DNA of 64,000 bases from Loxodes magnus (GCA_946699065.1 CAMPDV010000265.1:248001-312000); one strand, 5' to 3'. Counted from the first letter of the stretch, positions 1 to 13,083 are shown. The notes: generated by a model from the letters alone, not told the origin. A program made the numbers and translations.

Positions 1-479
1 CTCTTAAAAATTTCAAATATTTTATGCTAGAATTTATAACCTTCAGAAAAAAAGATCCCAGTAAGCATAGATTTTAAAATAGTTAACATATTGATATGTA
101 GAGTCTCAAATAGCAATTAATATAATGATAATTTAATAGAGATATGATTTAATATAGCCTTTTTAATTTATTTCTTCACTCTTTCTATAAATAAAATTAT
201 TTTTCAGATTCAAAAAAAATGTTGGTTAGCAACTCTAAAAGAAAAAATGTAAATATATCATAACATAATATGAAAATAAATATTATATATAAAGAGATAT
301 ATTTTAGATAATAAACTAAATTATTTAAATAATAAATGTAATTAAAAATAAATAATATAATGATAAATTAAGTTTGTCTTTATTTTATAATTTGGACCTA
401 TGATGAGAATTGCAATATATGTTTCCCATTGTTTTGTAAAAAGTTAAGGACCTCCATTTTTTTTTGAAATTAGAAAAAT
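1..479. other. AT-rich intergenic stretch
   Basis: This stretch is very AT-rich, with homopolymer runs and no frame that resembles a known protein on either strand. I see nothing to annotate in it. Confidence 0.5.
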
Positions 480-1200
480 GTTTCTCATATTTTCCTTAAT
501 CATTCTTGTCTCGCTTTTGTTTCATATCTGTTGATTAAGTCTTTTCTCTTGTATATTATCCAACTGGACTGCAGAATACTCGATTCATTTATTTTAATTT
601 TATTTCTCACAATGGTTTTGCTATTTTTTTTCTTGCTTTTTATCTAGAATTTTCTAGCAGGTCCTTTAGAGAAATTTTCAACTTCTGTATCAATAGCATT
701 TCATCTTTACTGACTTAGTAACTTTCTACTAATAAATAAGTATTGCTCTCTCCATTTCTTTATGTCAGAAACATCTTTTAGCTCTTCATGTTGTACATTT
801 CAGATTTTAAAATTTTCTCCCTATTCTTGACTCTTTCTTCAACCTTGGTGATTAATTTGCTCTAGTCCTATTAAATGGTTCCAAAGATGTCCTTTTCTCT
901 TTCTTGGCAATCAGTCTCTATTTCTTTAATTACTATATCTGTTCCAATTTCATAATTATTTTAACTCAAAGCATTCAGTTTTTAGACATCTTACTAAAAG
1001 TTGACACTTATCAGCGCTAATTGAGCAATGCTTAATTGCTTCTATCAAAAGAAAAATTCATGTTCAGTCTAATTCATAACTATTTTCTATTGTTTCCTTT
1101 GATTATTTGCTTTAGTTAACGTTTCAGACTTCTACTTTTGTGTCTTTCCTGCTTTTATGAACTATTTTTTTAAATTATAAGAAAATGAAATGAGGTAAAA
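480..1200 (-). mobile_element. Degraded zinc-knuckle element, copy H
   Basis: Read on the minus strand this is an old, broken copy of the short zinc-knuckle element family found elsewhere in the window. Two landmarks match better-preserved copies. One is a purine-rich coiled-coil stretch around 860-910 that aligns with the copy at 28.8-29.8 kb. The other is a C-terminal signature, RVFCSPVGQYTREK, near 560-583, which parallels RMYCNPDGSIYKIK in that same copy. The ends are not sharp. It has clearly decayed and is probably one of the oldest copies here. Confidence 0.5.
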
Positions 1201-1465
1201 ATTTGACACTTTTCAATTTCTCTCCTATCAATAAGAAAAGCATATCCTGAAGCCTCTAACATTTTTAAAATAAATATAAGACAATCAATTAATTTTGAAA
1301 ATATTAAGTAAAATATCAAATATGAGAATAAGCAGCATTGCTTATCTTTATATATGATTGGTATAAATTTGAATTGAAAAAAATGTAAATAAGATTATTT
1401 TGATTTATACTTTACCTAAAATAAATGAATTAAAGCATTCTTTTAATAATCTAATTTTTCTTTGC

Positions 1466-2071
1466 TCATATATTTTAGTCTTTGAAGTAGTATCTTTCTT
1501 TTGAATTCTTTAAATACTCGTTAAGCTCTTAATCATTTTTTAATCCGTGAGAGGTTTCTAATACCATTTGTGCTACTGCTTCAAATAATTCTTTCACATT
1601 CATTCCATTTAGCGAAGAGATTTCGTAAAAGGGTATTCCTCATTTAAAAGCTTATTCAAGGCCTTCTTCATAAGATACTTATCTTGCTTAAATTTTATCT
1701 GATTTTGTTCCAACTAAAACCAATTTAGCATTAGGCATGAAGAATTACATTCAAAGCGCATATGATTCTTGTAATGATTGGAATGATTCTAAATCAGTAG
1801 TATCATAGATAAGTAGAATAACTTATTTATTCATGATAAAAAACTTGAAAATATTTAGAAATCTTTCAAGTCCTCTTTTAAATCAAACAATTAACTCAAC
1901 CTAAAACTTATCGATATTGATTTTGGTTTTTTCGTTTTCTATATTTAGTGAAGTGTTATATCTTTAAGTAATAAAAGTCTTATTAGCAAATCGTGCTTAT
2001 AAACTCTCTCTACCAGTAAAGCTTCTTCCAATTAGTACTAGCTAGAGTCGGAATTAGATGGATTATTACAT
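1466..2071 (-). CDS. Rab-like small GTPase with altered nucleotide motifs
   Basis: The frame encodes about 201 residues starting MQQSIQFRLQ and ending at a TGA, a normal length for a Rab or Ras GTPase. The family fold is visible in order: a P-loop position (GRSFTGRESL), the strand after switch I, the WFKRGLERF segment where Rabs carry WDTAGQERF, LLIYDTTDLESF, the guanine-specificity motif GTKSDK, and IPFYEISS at the G5 position. The P-loop Lys is Arg and the DTAG motif is lost, so GTP binding or hydrolysis is doubtful. I see no C-terminal prenylation Cys. Internal TGA codons fall at Trp positions such as AFKWGIPF. Seen: the motifs and their changes. Inferred: a divergent or pseudo-GTPase rather than a working trafficking Rab. 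The start is the first ATG before the P-loop strand. A close relative lies at 12241-13083. Confidence 0.8.
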
Positions 2072-4039
2072 TTATAATATATTTATAAAGCTTCAATTAA
2101 AGATCTTATATATTTAATAGATTTTATAGTTATAATGAACGAATTTTATAACCAAATTTAGTAATTAATTAGTTTATAACTAAATACAATCTTAGTTTTG
2201 TAAATGACTTAGTTTAAATACATTATTGTTCGTTTTTCAATGTTTATCAAATTTATTTTCTAATTAAGTTAAACATTTTTATAATAACCTGAGTAGGCTA
2301 ATATTTATTAATCATATAGATTTTATTTATTAATATACCTTACTAACACTTTTACTTTTTAAGCTTAATACTAAAATAAACTTTTCTATATTAAATCAGT
2401 TTATTTCTATTGATTAGAGAAGATATAATGAAAGGATATATTTTATGAGATGTATATAAATGAATGATAATTAATACTTAGCAAATTAATTAATTCCTAT
2501 ATCTTTTTCCTCATTTTATTTATATTTATTCAAAGCATTCTCATATAATACTCAATTATTAGATTCTAAAATTATTTTTCTATATCTGAATCAATGGAGT
2601 AGACACTTCTTTTTTCACAAAAAAGGTATGAAAAATAATGCGTTTTTGATGTATTTTTAATTTATCATTGAAATTAAAAAAGATATAAATATGTATTTTA
2701 AATGATGAAGGTATATATTAAATAGTTATAATAATCTAAATTATTAAAATTCTAATTAAGTTTAAAGTCTAAGAAATGACATAAAAAGGTAAATAATCTA
2801 CTAAAAATTATTATTGTACTATTCCTTTTTAATTTTTGTTATATACTTGATATTATATGCTAAATCTTTTTATACCCTTTTATTTGCTTCTAGTGTTTAC
2901 TACTAGTGATCTGATATACTTTCAAGGTTTAATATATTAATTGTAAAAATGCTTCTATATTTGAATTAGTAAGCTCCTTTGTTTTTAACTTTTTTTATTT
3001 AAACAAATAAAAAAGCATGTTTGTTTTCTTTGAAATTTATGCTTTTAGCTATGTTTTTCTAATGATACTAATTTAATTCTTATATTTTCATTTAAGATTA
3101 TATACCTATACATTTAGATATATTTTTTGTTCTATAAAAAGCGCTCTATTTTAGATATTTTCGCTAAATGACTTCATGTATACATTATTTAAAAAATGAA
3201 AGAGTTCCAAATATTTAGTATAAAATCTATATTTATTAGATTTTTATTTTCTTAACTAAATTTTTATTGTTTTAAGTATATTCTAAAACCTTTTTTTACA
3301 TACATTCATTTATTTTTAATTTTATGCTTCTAAATAAATTCGAGTCTCTATTTTAAGACTTTCTATTTAATTTTAATTCAAAAATATTAAATAAATAGAA
3401 ATTTCTTTCTCTTAAAATGAAAAAAAACTCCATTTTTGGTAAAAAGAATCCTATTAAATCGGATTTGAGTAATAATTTTATACAAATCTTGAGTAATTAA
3501 TTACATGATTATATGGACTTCAGATGAAAATTAATCCTGGTTTAACTTATTTAAGTGAAGTACTTTCTAATTTAACCATTCAAATATTCTTAAACTTCAT
3601 TAATTTTCCCTTAAAAGCTTACATTATTTCCAATTTCTCATCTATTTTCTTAATATTATGACTTTTAGAAGTATAATTAATCTCACTTTACCTTTTTCTT
3701 TTTTAAAGTTTAAATTATACAGAAGCAAAACCCATTTTTACATAAATACTCCATTCCTTATGAATTTTTTTATTAATTATATTAAATAAAATCCTCAAAA
3801 ACATAAAATTTCAGTTCTATATAATTTAGTTTTATTATTGCTCTTATTATTCTGACTTAAACCATAAAAATTAAAATTTTGGTCATATCAAGATATTTAT
3901 TAAATTTCTAGCTCTTTATAGAGTTTTAAAAGCTCTAATTTATGTGATCTTTTTAGTAATAGTTCATCAATATTGATTCAACTTATTCTTATTGATTATT
4001 TAGATAATTACTTTATCCTTGAGATTTGCCTTATTTTTT
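2072..4039. other. AT-rich intergenic stretch
   Basis: About 2 kb of AT-rich sequence with many short A/T runs. I found no tRNA, no recognisable protein frame in the ciliate code and no clear repeat. Confidence 0.45.
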
Positions 4040-4980
4040 TCTATTTATAATAATAGAATAAATTAAGTTTAGCAATTTTCGAGGATTTTCACCTCTTCAT
4101 GCTGGACACCAGATTGCTCCAGTGTTAAAAATAAAGTTTTAGATGTCTTTACTCCTCTCTCCTCCCATTACTCTTGTCATTTCCGGATCTAGCCTTATTT
4201 CTAATTAAATTTTCTCTTGTAAATGTATTCTTATTCATTTAAGTATAATCTTTCTCTTATTTGTCTCTACTACATTTGTTTTTTCTTCCTCTACTGTGCT
4301 TGTATGATTCTTTATTTATTCCAGTACTACGTCTTGAAATTTTGGAATTCCTTGCAGCTCTTCATAAGTGTTCTGTCGAATTGCAGTAGTAACATTTCTT
4401 CACTACTTTTTTGAGTTTAACCTTAGTCTTCCTATTGGTCTCTTCAATCATCATTGGATCTCCCCTTTGTTCATCTAATTTCTTTTCTAGTATTTCCAGT
4501 CTAATACTCAGATTAGATTGTTTCTGAAGCTAATTTTAGGTTTAGCTACTCTGGTCTTAAGATATGTTTCAGAAAGAGCTTAGTTCTCTTTCTTAAGACA
4601 TAAATCTGGATTCCATTCCTTCCGCTAGGTTGAGTTTTTCCATCAGTTTCTCATTGTCCTTTCTCAGTTTCCTAACCTTTCCTGGAGGTTTAGTACCACT
4701 TTGATGAGTTGTTCCATGCTCATCTGGCCAGAAGGATTGAACTTTGAGACCTCCTGGTGCAGAGCAGACTTCATCTGCTTTCTGGGCTTCTCTTCCGAGG
4801 TTGGAGTTATCGCATGTGTTGTCTTCTGATCTTGTTTCTGTTCCTCTTCAGGTTGTTAGAATTAAGAAAAAGGTTAGAGTTAAGGATAAGAAGACTATCC
4901 AAGATTGGATTCAGGTTTCCTCTCCAACTTTTTGGAGGTGGTGTAGAAACCTCTTTTGAATCCTTCCATTTTTTTTCTAT
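4040..4980 (-). mobile_element. Zinc-knuckle element, copy A
   Basis: A copy of the single-protein zinc-knuckle family on the minus strand, starting at the ATG at 4967-4969. It opens with the family N-terminus MEGFKRGFYTTS and continues into a Gln/Glu-rich stretch. It then carries the conserved block around SGQMSMEQLIKVVLNLQE, a coiled-coil segment and a CCHC-type knuckle region. After the coding part come two small hairpins (about 4102-4122 and 4081-4095) and an A/T tail with ATT units near 4045-4065. The body resembles the copies at 28.8 and 38.4 kb. It looks broken in a few places and is treated as a fossil. Confidence 0.75.
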
Positions 4981-5509
4981 TTATTGTTAAAATTTTCATT
5001 TACTTCTAACTTTTGCTTAGTCCTATTCAATCATAATATGTAAATACAGCAAGATAAGCATATGAATATTACGATTGATATAAGTTTCTTATAATTTTTA
5101 AGATTTTATCCCTTAAGTTTCTTCTTCAACAAGAATAAATGAGCAATCCTATTTTTTACTAAAGTTATTACCCTACATATATAGCCTTAAGATAACTATA
5201 TATAAATCGGCAGATAAATAAGATAGACTAAGCACTATAGCAAGTATTTAGGATGTTTAATACACTTTCAACTGGTTAATTTAACCTATTATGTTAAATA
5301 GATATATAAGCATTAGCTTATTATGCTAGAATTAATTTATATGAAGAACTGATTAAATACCTATATGAAAGATAAGCTAATAGCTACATACAAATATAAA
5401 AATCTAATCCTTAAAGAAAACTTTCAGAGTATATAAAGATTAAATGACTTGAAAAGAGCTATATACCCAATATTTAAATCATATACTTATTATCGATTTA
5501 TTGTTTAAA
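4981..5509. other. Intergenic, upstream of the glucokinase-like gene
   Basis: AT-rich sequence with no recognisable gene. It must contain the promoter of the gene starting at 5510, but I see no defined promoter motif. Confidence 0.4.
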
Positions 5510-6898
5510 ATGGAGAATAAACTAAAACTACTAATTGGTTTAGGTTTTGGAACTGCAACAGGAGCTTTTATTGGATGGGTGGTGAAAAATATAGGAAGAA
5601 AAATTTAGAAAAAAGCAATTGATAATAAAATAATTCTTACAGCAGATGTTGGAAGTAATAAATGTGTTTTAGAGCTATAAACTAAATCTGGCAAATTTAT
5701 AAAATCAAAAACATATCTTTCGCAAAAATACCCTTCCTTTGAAAGTATACTAGCTGTATTTCTTTGGAAAAACCATTAATATAAGCCAAAGGCAGCTATA
5801 ATAAGATGTGAGGGAGATGAATTAATGAAAGAATTTAAGCCTAGGAATTGTAATCACTGAGCTTCTTTCAATGAAGAATCAATTAAAAATTATACAAAAA
5901 TTCCTTTTGTCTAGATAATTAAAGACTCTGTTTTAAAATGGCTTGGACTCCTAATGCTTTAGTTAGAAGATATTTACTGCGTTTACAATCAAATCTATAA
6001 AAATTCCAGAGAAGCAATAGTCATATTTAACATTGATAACCAGATAAAAGCAAATGTTTTAAATTATATTTAAAATAATGGAAAAACTAGAGATATACAA
6101 AGTAACCATGCTTAGTTTTGGAACAATGAATAAAGTGAAATGTGCTCGTTTATACTTAATAGTTTCAATTTAAAATTCCTAACTGTTGAATAGGCTATTT
6201 GTGGATAAAATTTCCATAAATATTACGAGTTTTAGAGTCTTAAACTAGAATTCAAAAATGAGCAGATAGAAGCATATAATAAAAGTTTAGATGCTAAGAT
6301 TAAAAATGATATGATTTTAGAAAATGCTAAAAATGGAAATAGAGCAGCTATTGAAGGAATTAAGCTATACATGTAAAATCTAGGAATAATTATTAGTAAC
6401 ATTGCTCTTCAAGAGCTAAGCTATGGCGGAATCTATCTTTCAGGTTAATTTATTCAAGCAATATTTAAAAATGGATTTTTTGAAGGAGAATATAAAGACA
6501 TTTTCATAAACTAAATGGAAAGGAAATTAGAAATTCTACCTGTAATAAAAGATATTCCAGTTGCTATAATCAAGGATAAAAGTATGGAATAGTTAGGTTT
6601 TAAATTTTTTGTGATATGGGGGCTTTATTAACAATTTTCTCTATAAACATTTATAATTAAAATCTTAAACTACTCACATTTCTTATAATTCTAATTTATG
6701 ATTATTTTGCCAATATCAACTTTAATTAAGTGGTAGTGTTAAATGGCTTTGTCATTCAACTAATGGTAAAAATAAGATAAAAATATTCGCAAATAAAGGA
6801 ATGCCTGTTCTATTTCCCATCATGCTATTTCCTTACAATTTATGAGTTATTCCTTGTAAAAAAGAAAAAGTTTATTGAAACAAAAGTAAAATGTTTGA
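5510..6898 (+). CDS. Glucokinase-like protein with N-terminal membrane segment
   Basis: Glucokinases phosphorylate glucose with ATP at the entry to glycolysis. The frame runs 462 codons from ATG to the first in-frame TGA that follows the conserved region. Residues about 7-26 are a hydrophobic segment (LLIGLGFGTATGAFIGWVV), unusual for the bacterial-type Glk family. Family landmarks follow: TADVGSN at about 44-50 (family ADIGGTN), CNHWASF near 114-120 where Trp117 is a TGA codon, an IIKDSV stretch that may hold the catalytic Asp, and GGIYLSGQF at about 306-314 (family GGIYIAGG). The usual PGTGLG motif is not apparent, so activity is uncertain. Homology fades after about 6640, and the last 80-90 codons may not be genuine protein. 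The start is the first ATG ahead of the hydrophobic segment. An actin-fold sugar kinase of another family is the alternative. Confidence 0.75.
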
Positions 6899-9715
6899 TA
6901 GTGAGAGTATAAGTTTTCACAATTATAGTTAAAACTAAAAAAATGTAATTTTTTTAATTCTAAATTTCTCATTTAAATTAAATTAAATCATCACTGATAA
7001 ATGAAATTGGTTAAATAAATGCCGCATTTTTGGTAGAGAAGCATAATAATTTTTTAAAAGTAATACAACAAATAAAATTCATTTATTTAATAACTTATTC
7101 ATTTTTTCCAAATAAATTAGAAAACTCTATTATTACACACTTTGGATATATCTGCAAGAAATTGAATGAAATTATTGTAAAAGATTTAAAAATTTTGAAT
7201 GTATCTTAAAATTTATAAATTTATCTAAGCAAGATAATTCAAATAAGCCTTTTTAAAATTTATTTGTTAATAGTCCATTAAAAAACTAAAAAGAGAGTGA
7301 TATAATATTGAGGATTTAAATAAATTATATGAAAATAAGAATAAATAAATAAGGAAAAGATCATCGAATATAAATTTATTTAATTCTTGGGTTAACTAAG
7401 GAAATAAAAGCTTGCAGTGTATGAGTATTGATTTAAGCAAAAAATTAGCAGGTTTATTATAATAATATTTAACATTTCAACACTAGTTTAAATCATATAT
7501 TTTTAGAAATTTATTAATTATAAAAGTTAAAGAGGAAAGGAGATAGTTTAATTTATATAACTTAATAAAAATAAAATTAGATAGTAATAAATTAATATTA
7601 TGAATTAAATAAGCTTCTACCTTTCATACAAAAAACTCTTTCACTTCCAACTATCTAATATGCACAAAAAGTTACGAAGTTGTTACTTAGTTTTTATCTA
7701 CTTTCATTTCAATTTTTATACTATCTGCTTATTTTCTTAGTTTTCATGTTTATGATTAAAAAATTCTCAATTAATCTCAATATGTTTTTTATCCTAAAAA
7801 ATTTAGTAAATTGCTTGATATTCATTTTCATGTAAAAAATAAGATAAAAATAGAAAAATTTTTTCATTTTTTACGTTAAAAAGCTATATTAAAATATCGT
7901 AATAACTATATAAATTGACTGAAGAAAGATGTGAAAATTAAGTCAAATTTAGGTAAAATTTTAAGATAAAATTTATAATGTAGAAATTAAATCTAAAAGC
8001 ATATCTTAAAGAAAATTCATTTTACAACATTAAAGTTTAATTTTTTTTAATTTATTTCAAATAAAAATAATAAAATATGCTAATTTTTTAAGTTTATTAA
8101 TTGTTTAGCTTTTACACAACTTTTATAATGTTTAAATTCTCTAGCATTTTTTAATAAATTAAAAAAGTCTTGAAACAAACAATATCACAAGGATTTAAAA
8201 TTAATTAAGTTCTATTTCCTTTTAATAAAGACTTCTGTGAAGAAATAATTGATTTCTTTTTTTAATTTTACATTTTCCAAATTATATTATAAATATTTGC
8301 TATATTTTTATTTTTTAACGATGGAATTCTCTTTTTAATTGGAGATATAAAAATAATATAAATTCGTTTACGAAATTTTTTAAAACAGTAGCATAGTTAG
8401 AAAATAGAATCGATTTGTATGAAATGTTTCTAAATTAATAAGTATGTATTATTATAACTACAATCAGTCATTTTATAGAAATTATTAAGCAATGCATTTT
8501 ACATAAAAAGTAGATAAGTAATCTTAGAATATTAAACTTTTATTTCTAAATAGAGCAATTTTATGAAAAATTTTCTTGTTTTTTGTTTAACTTTAAATTT
8601 TTAATTCGAAGTTTAGATAAAAAAATCAATTTAATTTAATTTTAAAGCTTAAGATACAAATTTTCAACTACCTTATATCATTTACAACCAAATTTATAGA
8701 AGATTTTATAATTGAAGTCTACTATTGATTTTAGTTGATGTTCTAAAATTTTATTCCTAGTTGTATTTCCAAGAAAATATTAAACTCCAATATACTGAAA
8801 AACAATGCTAGCTAAATCACTTTTACTTATATATTCGACTGGAAAATTTTTAAATATTTTTAATAAAATACTTATTTAAAATATAAGGCTGTCTATATTT
8901 TTAAGGTTTAGACATGCTTTACTATAATTTTAATACTTTTATTGCTAGTTTTTTATCCAAAGCTTGCTAATTTTTCGCAATAATAAATTTTCATAGTTCA
9001 TATTAAAATAAAGCCATGCGAACTAAATCATTATGATTTGGTTATCTAATTCTGTTCCTTAAATTTTAGTTTCATAAATTATAGTGATTTTTTGGGTTTC
9101 TTATTAATTCTAGTGCTCAAAGTAACCTTAAATTTAAAGTGAAATATCTTAACTTCTATTATATTCAATTCCGATGATGTTGGACTATGTTTTTTATTAA
9201 GATAAAATTAAAATTAATTAAGCATTAGCATATATTTCGAATTTCAAAGATATGAGAAAATAGATTATAATTACCTACTATTTTTAATTAAGCTCTATTT
9301 AGTTAAACGTAACTTATTATTTTTAATAAGCTTTCTAATTATTTACATTAGCATAATTTCATTAAATTAAGCAATTGCTTCTCATTTACTTTATATCTCC
9401 TATACTAATACAGTCTCAGTTTGCTTAATGCTAAGATAACTTACTATCATTGAAATTCTTTTAGTTTTATGATTTTCTTTCACTTATTTGCAAGTATTAA
9501 TTTAGTCAAAAGTGTATTTAAGCTAGATATTCATTTTTTACTAAGAAAGTTTATTAAATCTATTTTAGATATCATAACTCATTAGTCTCTATCTAGATAT
9601 ATTAGCTTGCTATATTTAGTAAGATATTTTGCTTCGATTTTAAGGAGTATCATTAGCTTGTTAATTTTGAATATAACTAAATTTTTATAGGTTAGTCAAC
9701 ATAAAAAATGATAAC
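6899..9715. other. AT-rich intergenic stretch
   Basis: About 2.8 kb of AT-rich DNA separating the glucokinase-like gene from the tRNA. I could not support any coding frame, structured RNA or element here. Confidence 0.45.
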
Positions 9716-9799
9716 CCGGCAATAGCTCAGCTGGAAGAGCATGAGACTGTAGAACTTGTGGAAATCTTAGGGTCCTCGGTTCAATCCCGAGTTTCCAGA
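9716..9799 (+). tRNA. tRNA-Tyr (GUA) with an 11-nt intron
   Basis: A cloverleaf can be folded: D stem GCTC/GAGC, anticodon stem TGAGA/TCTTA, and T stem CTCGG/CCGAG with a TTCAATC loop. The anticodon loop is expanded from 7 to 18 nt. It reads CTGTAG, then AACTTGTGGAA, then A, which places an 11-nt intron one base 3' of the GTA anticodon, the canonical eukaryotic position. Tyr tRNAs are the class most often carrying introns. The first base is C paired with G72, a eukaryotic Tyr identity element. The acceptor stem has two mismatches (positions 2-71 and 5-68). Internal A and B box sequences are present, and a T run follows directly. Most likely a working or recently working gene. Confidence 0.88.
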
Positions 9800-9805
9800 T
9801 TTTTT
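9800..9805 (+). terminator. RNA polymerase III T-run terminator
   Basis: Six consecutive T residues begin immediately after the discriminator base of the tRNA, as expected for Pol III termination. Confidence 0.75.
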
Positions 9806-12240
9806 AAATAACTTTAATAAAGCTGTGCAAATAAGCATTCTATAAACTCTATTTCATCTAAAACTAACAACTAAGAAAAATTAATTTTCACTTTAAATAA
9901 GTAATATAAATAGTGTTTACTAAGAAACTAGCTATGCTTAATATTTATTTATCATCTAAATAACTTATTTTAAATAGAATAACTAGCAAACCAAGAGATT
10001 CAGAATATTTATTTCCAACACTAATTCTTATAAAATTTATTAAATAACCCTAGATATTAAAATAGTAAAAGCTTCTCTTTTTTCTTGAAATATGAATAAA
10101 AAAAGTGATATATCTTAACCTTCCCTTAACTATATTAAACTAAAATTAGCTTAAAGTATAAACTAAAAGAGTAAGAGATAAATAAACATTCTTTAGCTGA
10201 ATCTAATAATTATAAGCTATTTTAACTATTTGCTAGCATTTTTTAATTTAATGCATAGAGTCTTAGCATTATAACAATAAAAGCTCAATTATTATAGCTA
10301 TCATTAGAAAGAAAAATCAATTATTATTTGATGTATAACTAATTAATTAAACATATCTCAACTAAAAACTAAGATTAAAGCTTAATTAAATAAAGCTAAA
10401 AAATCTTAAGTCCGCTCAATTCCTTTTGAGTAGTATAAGTCATTAATTAATTCATATTTTCAGTCTAATTTAGATTTTTAAGATTTATTTATAGAACGAA
10501 AATTAAAAAATTATCCTCAGAGTCTAGAATTCACAGAAACTTAAAAAAGCATAAGATTGAAAATGAAATCATAATCCTTAATAAAATTTCTTATTATTAT
10601 ATATTCTTCTTTTAGCTAATCTTATGCATTAATTGAAATATCATAATGATAAGTACAAACTAAATAAATTTAATACCCAGAATGAAATGAAAAGTAAATT
10701 AAAGCGATGTCTTTAGTACAACGAAAAAAGGGAAGAAATATAACTAAATTTAAGAAATTTAAAATAAATAAAAAATTTAATAAATTAAGAAAAGTAAAAA
10801 TATCACTAGTTGGATTTATTAATGTTACTAAGAATTAAATGAGATCAAATTAAAATTAATAGAAATAAAGATTAAATCTTAAAGTTATCTATGATGTTCG
10901 CTTAAAAGAATAGCTAAAAATAATCTTTTTTATTAAAAAGATTATCATTTTTGTTTCTTAGGAAGAAAACAAAAATAATTAAATTGAGAATCTTTTTTGA
11001 AAAAGCATTTTATAAAATAGCATCAGAGAAAAAATAGTTCCGAATGATTTAGGTTAAGCTTAAATAAAATTTAATTTTTCGAAGAAATTTATTGGTTTAA
11101 ACTAATATTCATAATTTAAAAAATGCAAACAATAGTTAAATTTACTAAGTTGCTTTTTGGATTCGATTCTAAGGTTTGAAAGATTGAAATGTAAATTTTT
11201 AATATATGTAAAATAAATTTTTTTATTAGCACATAATACGCTTATAAACAAAATATGCTCAGAAATTAATTTGTTGTTTGAGAAATCTAAATTAAGCTAT
11301 TTCTTTGGAAATTCTTTCTAAAGAGTAAAGAAAATTTTAAAATCAAACATTAAAAAAGCAACTTTAAAAGTCTAAATTCTATAATCTTAGGTTTTAAAAA
11401 GGTTCTTCATAGAATTACTAATTATTGTAGATCATAAGTTTATCTTATGTTTATTTAGTTAACTATTGAAATATAATTTGATTAAAGTAAGTGATTAGTG
11501 TATAAAATAAAGTGCATAGATATAATCAACATTCATATTCTTGATTCAAGAAAAATTCTTTTAGGCTAAATATTTATCTTAAATTACTTTATCTTTACTC
11601 TTAAGATTCTTTCCTTTAAAAAGAGCACCTAAACTTACTATTGTTGTATAAAAAGTATTATAAAGAGCATAAATATTTAGAAATAAAAGCTTTAATTGTG
11701 TATTGAAAAAATTTTATCTAAGCTAAATGAAATGAAAAGCTATATAGAAATTTGAAGCTTAAAGTTATACAGCATTCATATGCTATCTTTCTCTTAAATT
11801 AGTAGCATTATAGACTATAATTGATAAAGTGTATAAAGAATTATCTAAGGCAAATTACCAAATATCGATGAAGTAATGGTATGCTTTAATTTCTTTTACA
11901 TATTAATTAAACGAAATAAATTAAAAGGTATAAACATTTGGCTTATCAGAAAATTCTCTTAAAACCTAGCTTCTCGCTTTAAATTAATTTTGCAAAATAT
12001 AAAAAAATCAAGATGCAAAGCTTAACTGTAGAGTAAATACTATATACTAGACTTAGTATTTTACTAAAGCCGAATCGAAATGGAAGAGAGATTATCCTAC
12101 TAAAGATTAATAAGATAAAAGTAATTTATAATTAACTAAGTTTGATTTAAATTATCATTAAGGAAGCTTAAGCTTAATATGATTAAAATGAATATGTACT
12201 AGTAAAGGATATACGAATATAGTTATAATGCTAATTTTTA
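9806..12240. other. AT-rich intergenic stretch
   Basis: About 2.4 kb without a frame I can recognise. Composition is uniformly AT-rich and I saw no second tRNA. Confidence 0.45.
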
Positions 12241-13083
12241 TCAAGATATTCTAATTTATATGAAGAAACTAGCATACATTTAATATACCCATATATGCAA
12301 AAAGATTTGTATAAAGTAGGTATTAAAATTAATATTGCAGACAATGAGCAAGTTTTATATATCATTTATATTTAAATATTCTAATATAAACCTTGGAGAT
12401 AAATTTTGATAGGATGCTTTATAAAGAATCAAAAGAGAAATTGCACAAGCCAAAATCTAATAAATATATATCAATAATTAATTCCGTTTTTTCGCAAATG
12501 AGTATTTTAACTTGGAATAGAAAAAATAGCTCTAAAGATCTTCGTCATTTCTTAGACTATAAACTTTCTCTAATATCATTTAAGCTACTTCTTAAAAAAG
12601 CTCCTTTATGTTTAATCCTGTTTTAGCTGATGTTTCTATAAAAGGTATATTTCATTAGAATGCTTGATTAAGACCTTCTTCATATGAAACTTATCTTTCC
12701 AACTCTTTATCTGATTTAGTACCAATTAAAATGAACATTGTATCAGGCTTAACATTCTTTTTAGCTTCCATGCATTGCTATTAAATGTATTCAAATGATT
12801 TAAAATTCGAAATATCATAAATCAAACCAACCACTTGTATGCGCTTAAAAAACATCTAAGGGACTGTTCTGAAATTTTCCGATCCCTTTGTATATCAAAT
12901 TTTTAGCTTAATTCTATTTTCAGCTATTTAAATGTTATGAATCCTATAGTCAACACCAACAACATTATTATCAGAAGTTTATCTAAACTCGTTATCTATA
13001 TACTTTCCAACTAAACTCTACTTTCCAGCCTCACTTGTTCCAGTTAAAACGATTTGCAATAGAAAATCGCAAACTAAGCTCAT
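12241..13083 (-). CDS. Rab-like small GTPase, second copy
   Basis: The minus-strand frame opens with MSLVCDFLLQIVLTG and shows the Ras/Rab order: GTSEAGKQSL (P-loop with the Lys kept but the next Ser/Thr replaced by Gln), KIWYTKGSENF where the DTAGQE motif should be, VGLIYDISNF, LIGTKSDK (guanine specificity) and IPFIETSAKTG (G5, canonical SAK). Internal TGA reads as Trp in AFQWNIPF. It shares YEEGL-QAF-W-IPF with the gene at 1466-2071, so the two are paralogues with the same loss of the catalytic switch II motif. The Rab-like part ends at about residue 195. The frame then stays open to a TGA at 12241, adding a tail with a hydrophobic stretch (ILACAISLLILY). Either this is a membrane-anchored Rab-like protein or the true end is earlier and was lost. 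Confidence 0.75.
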
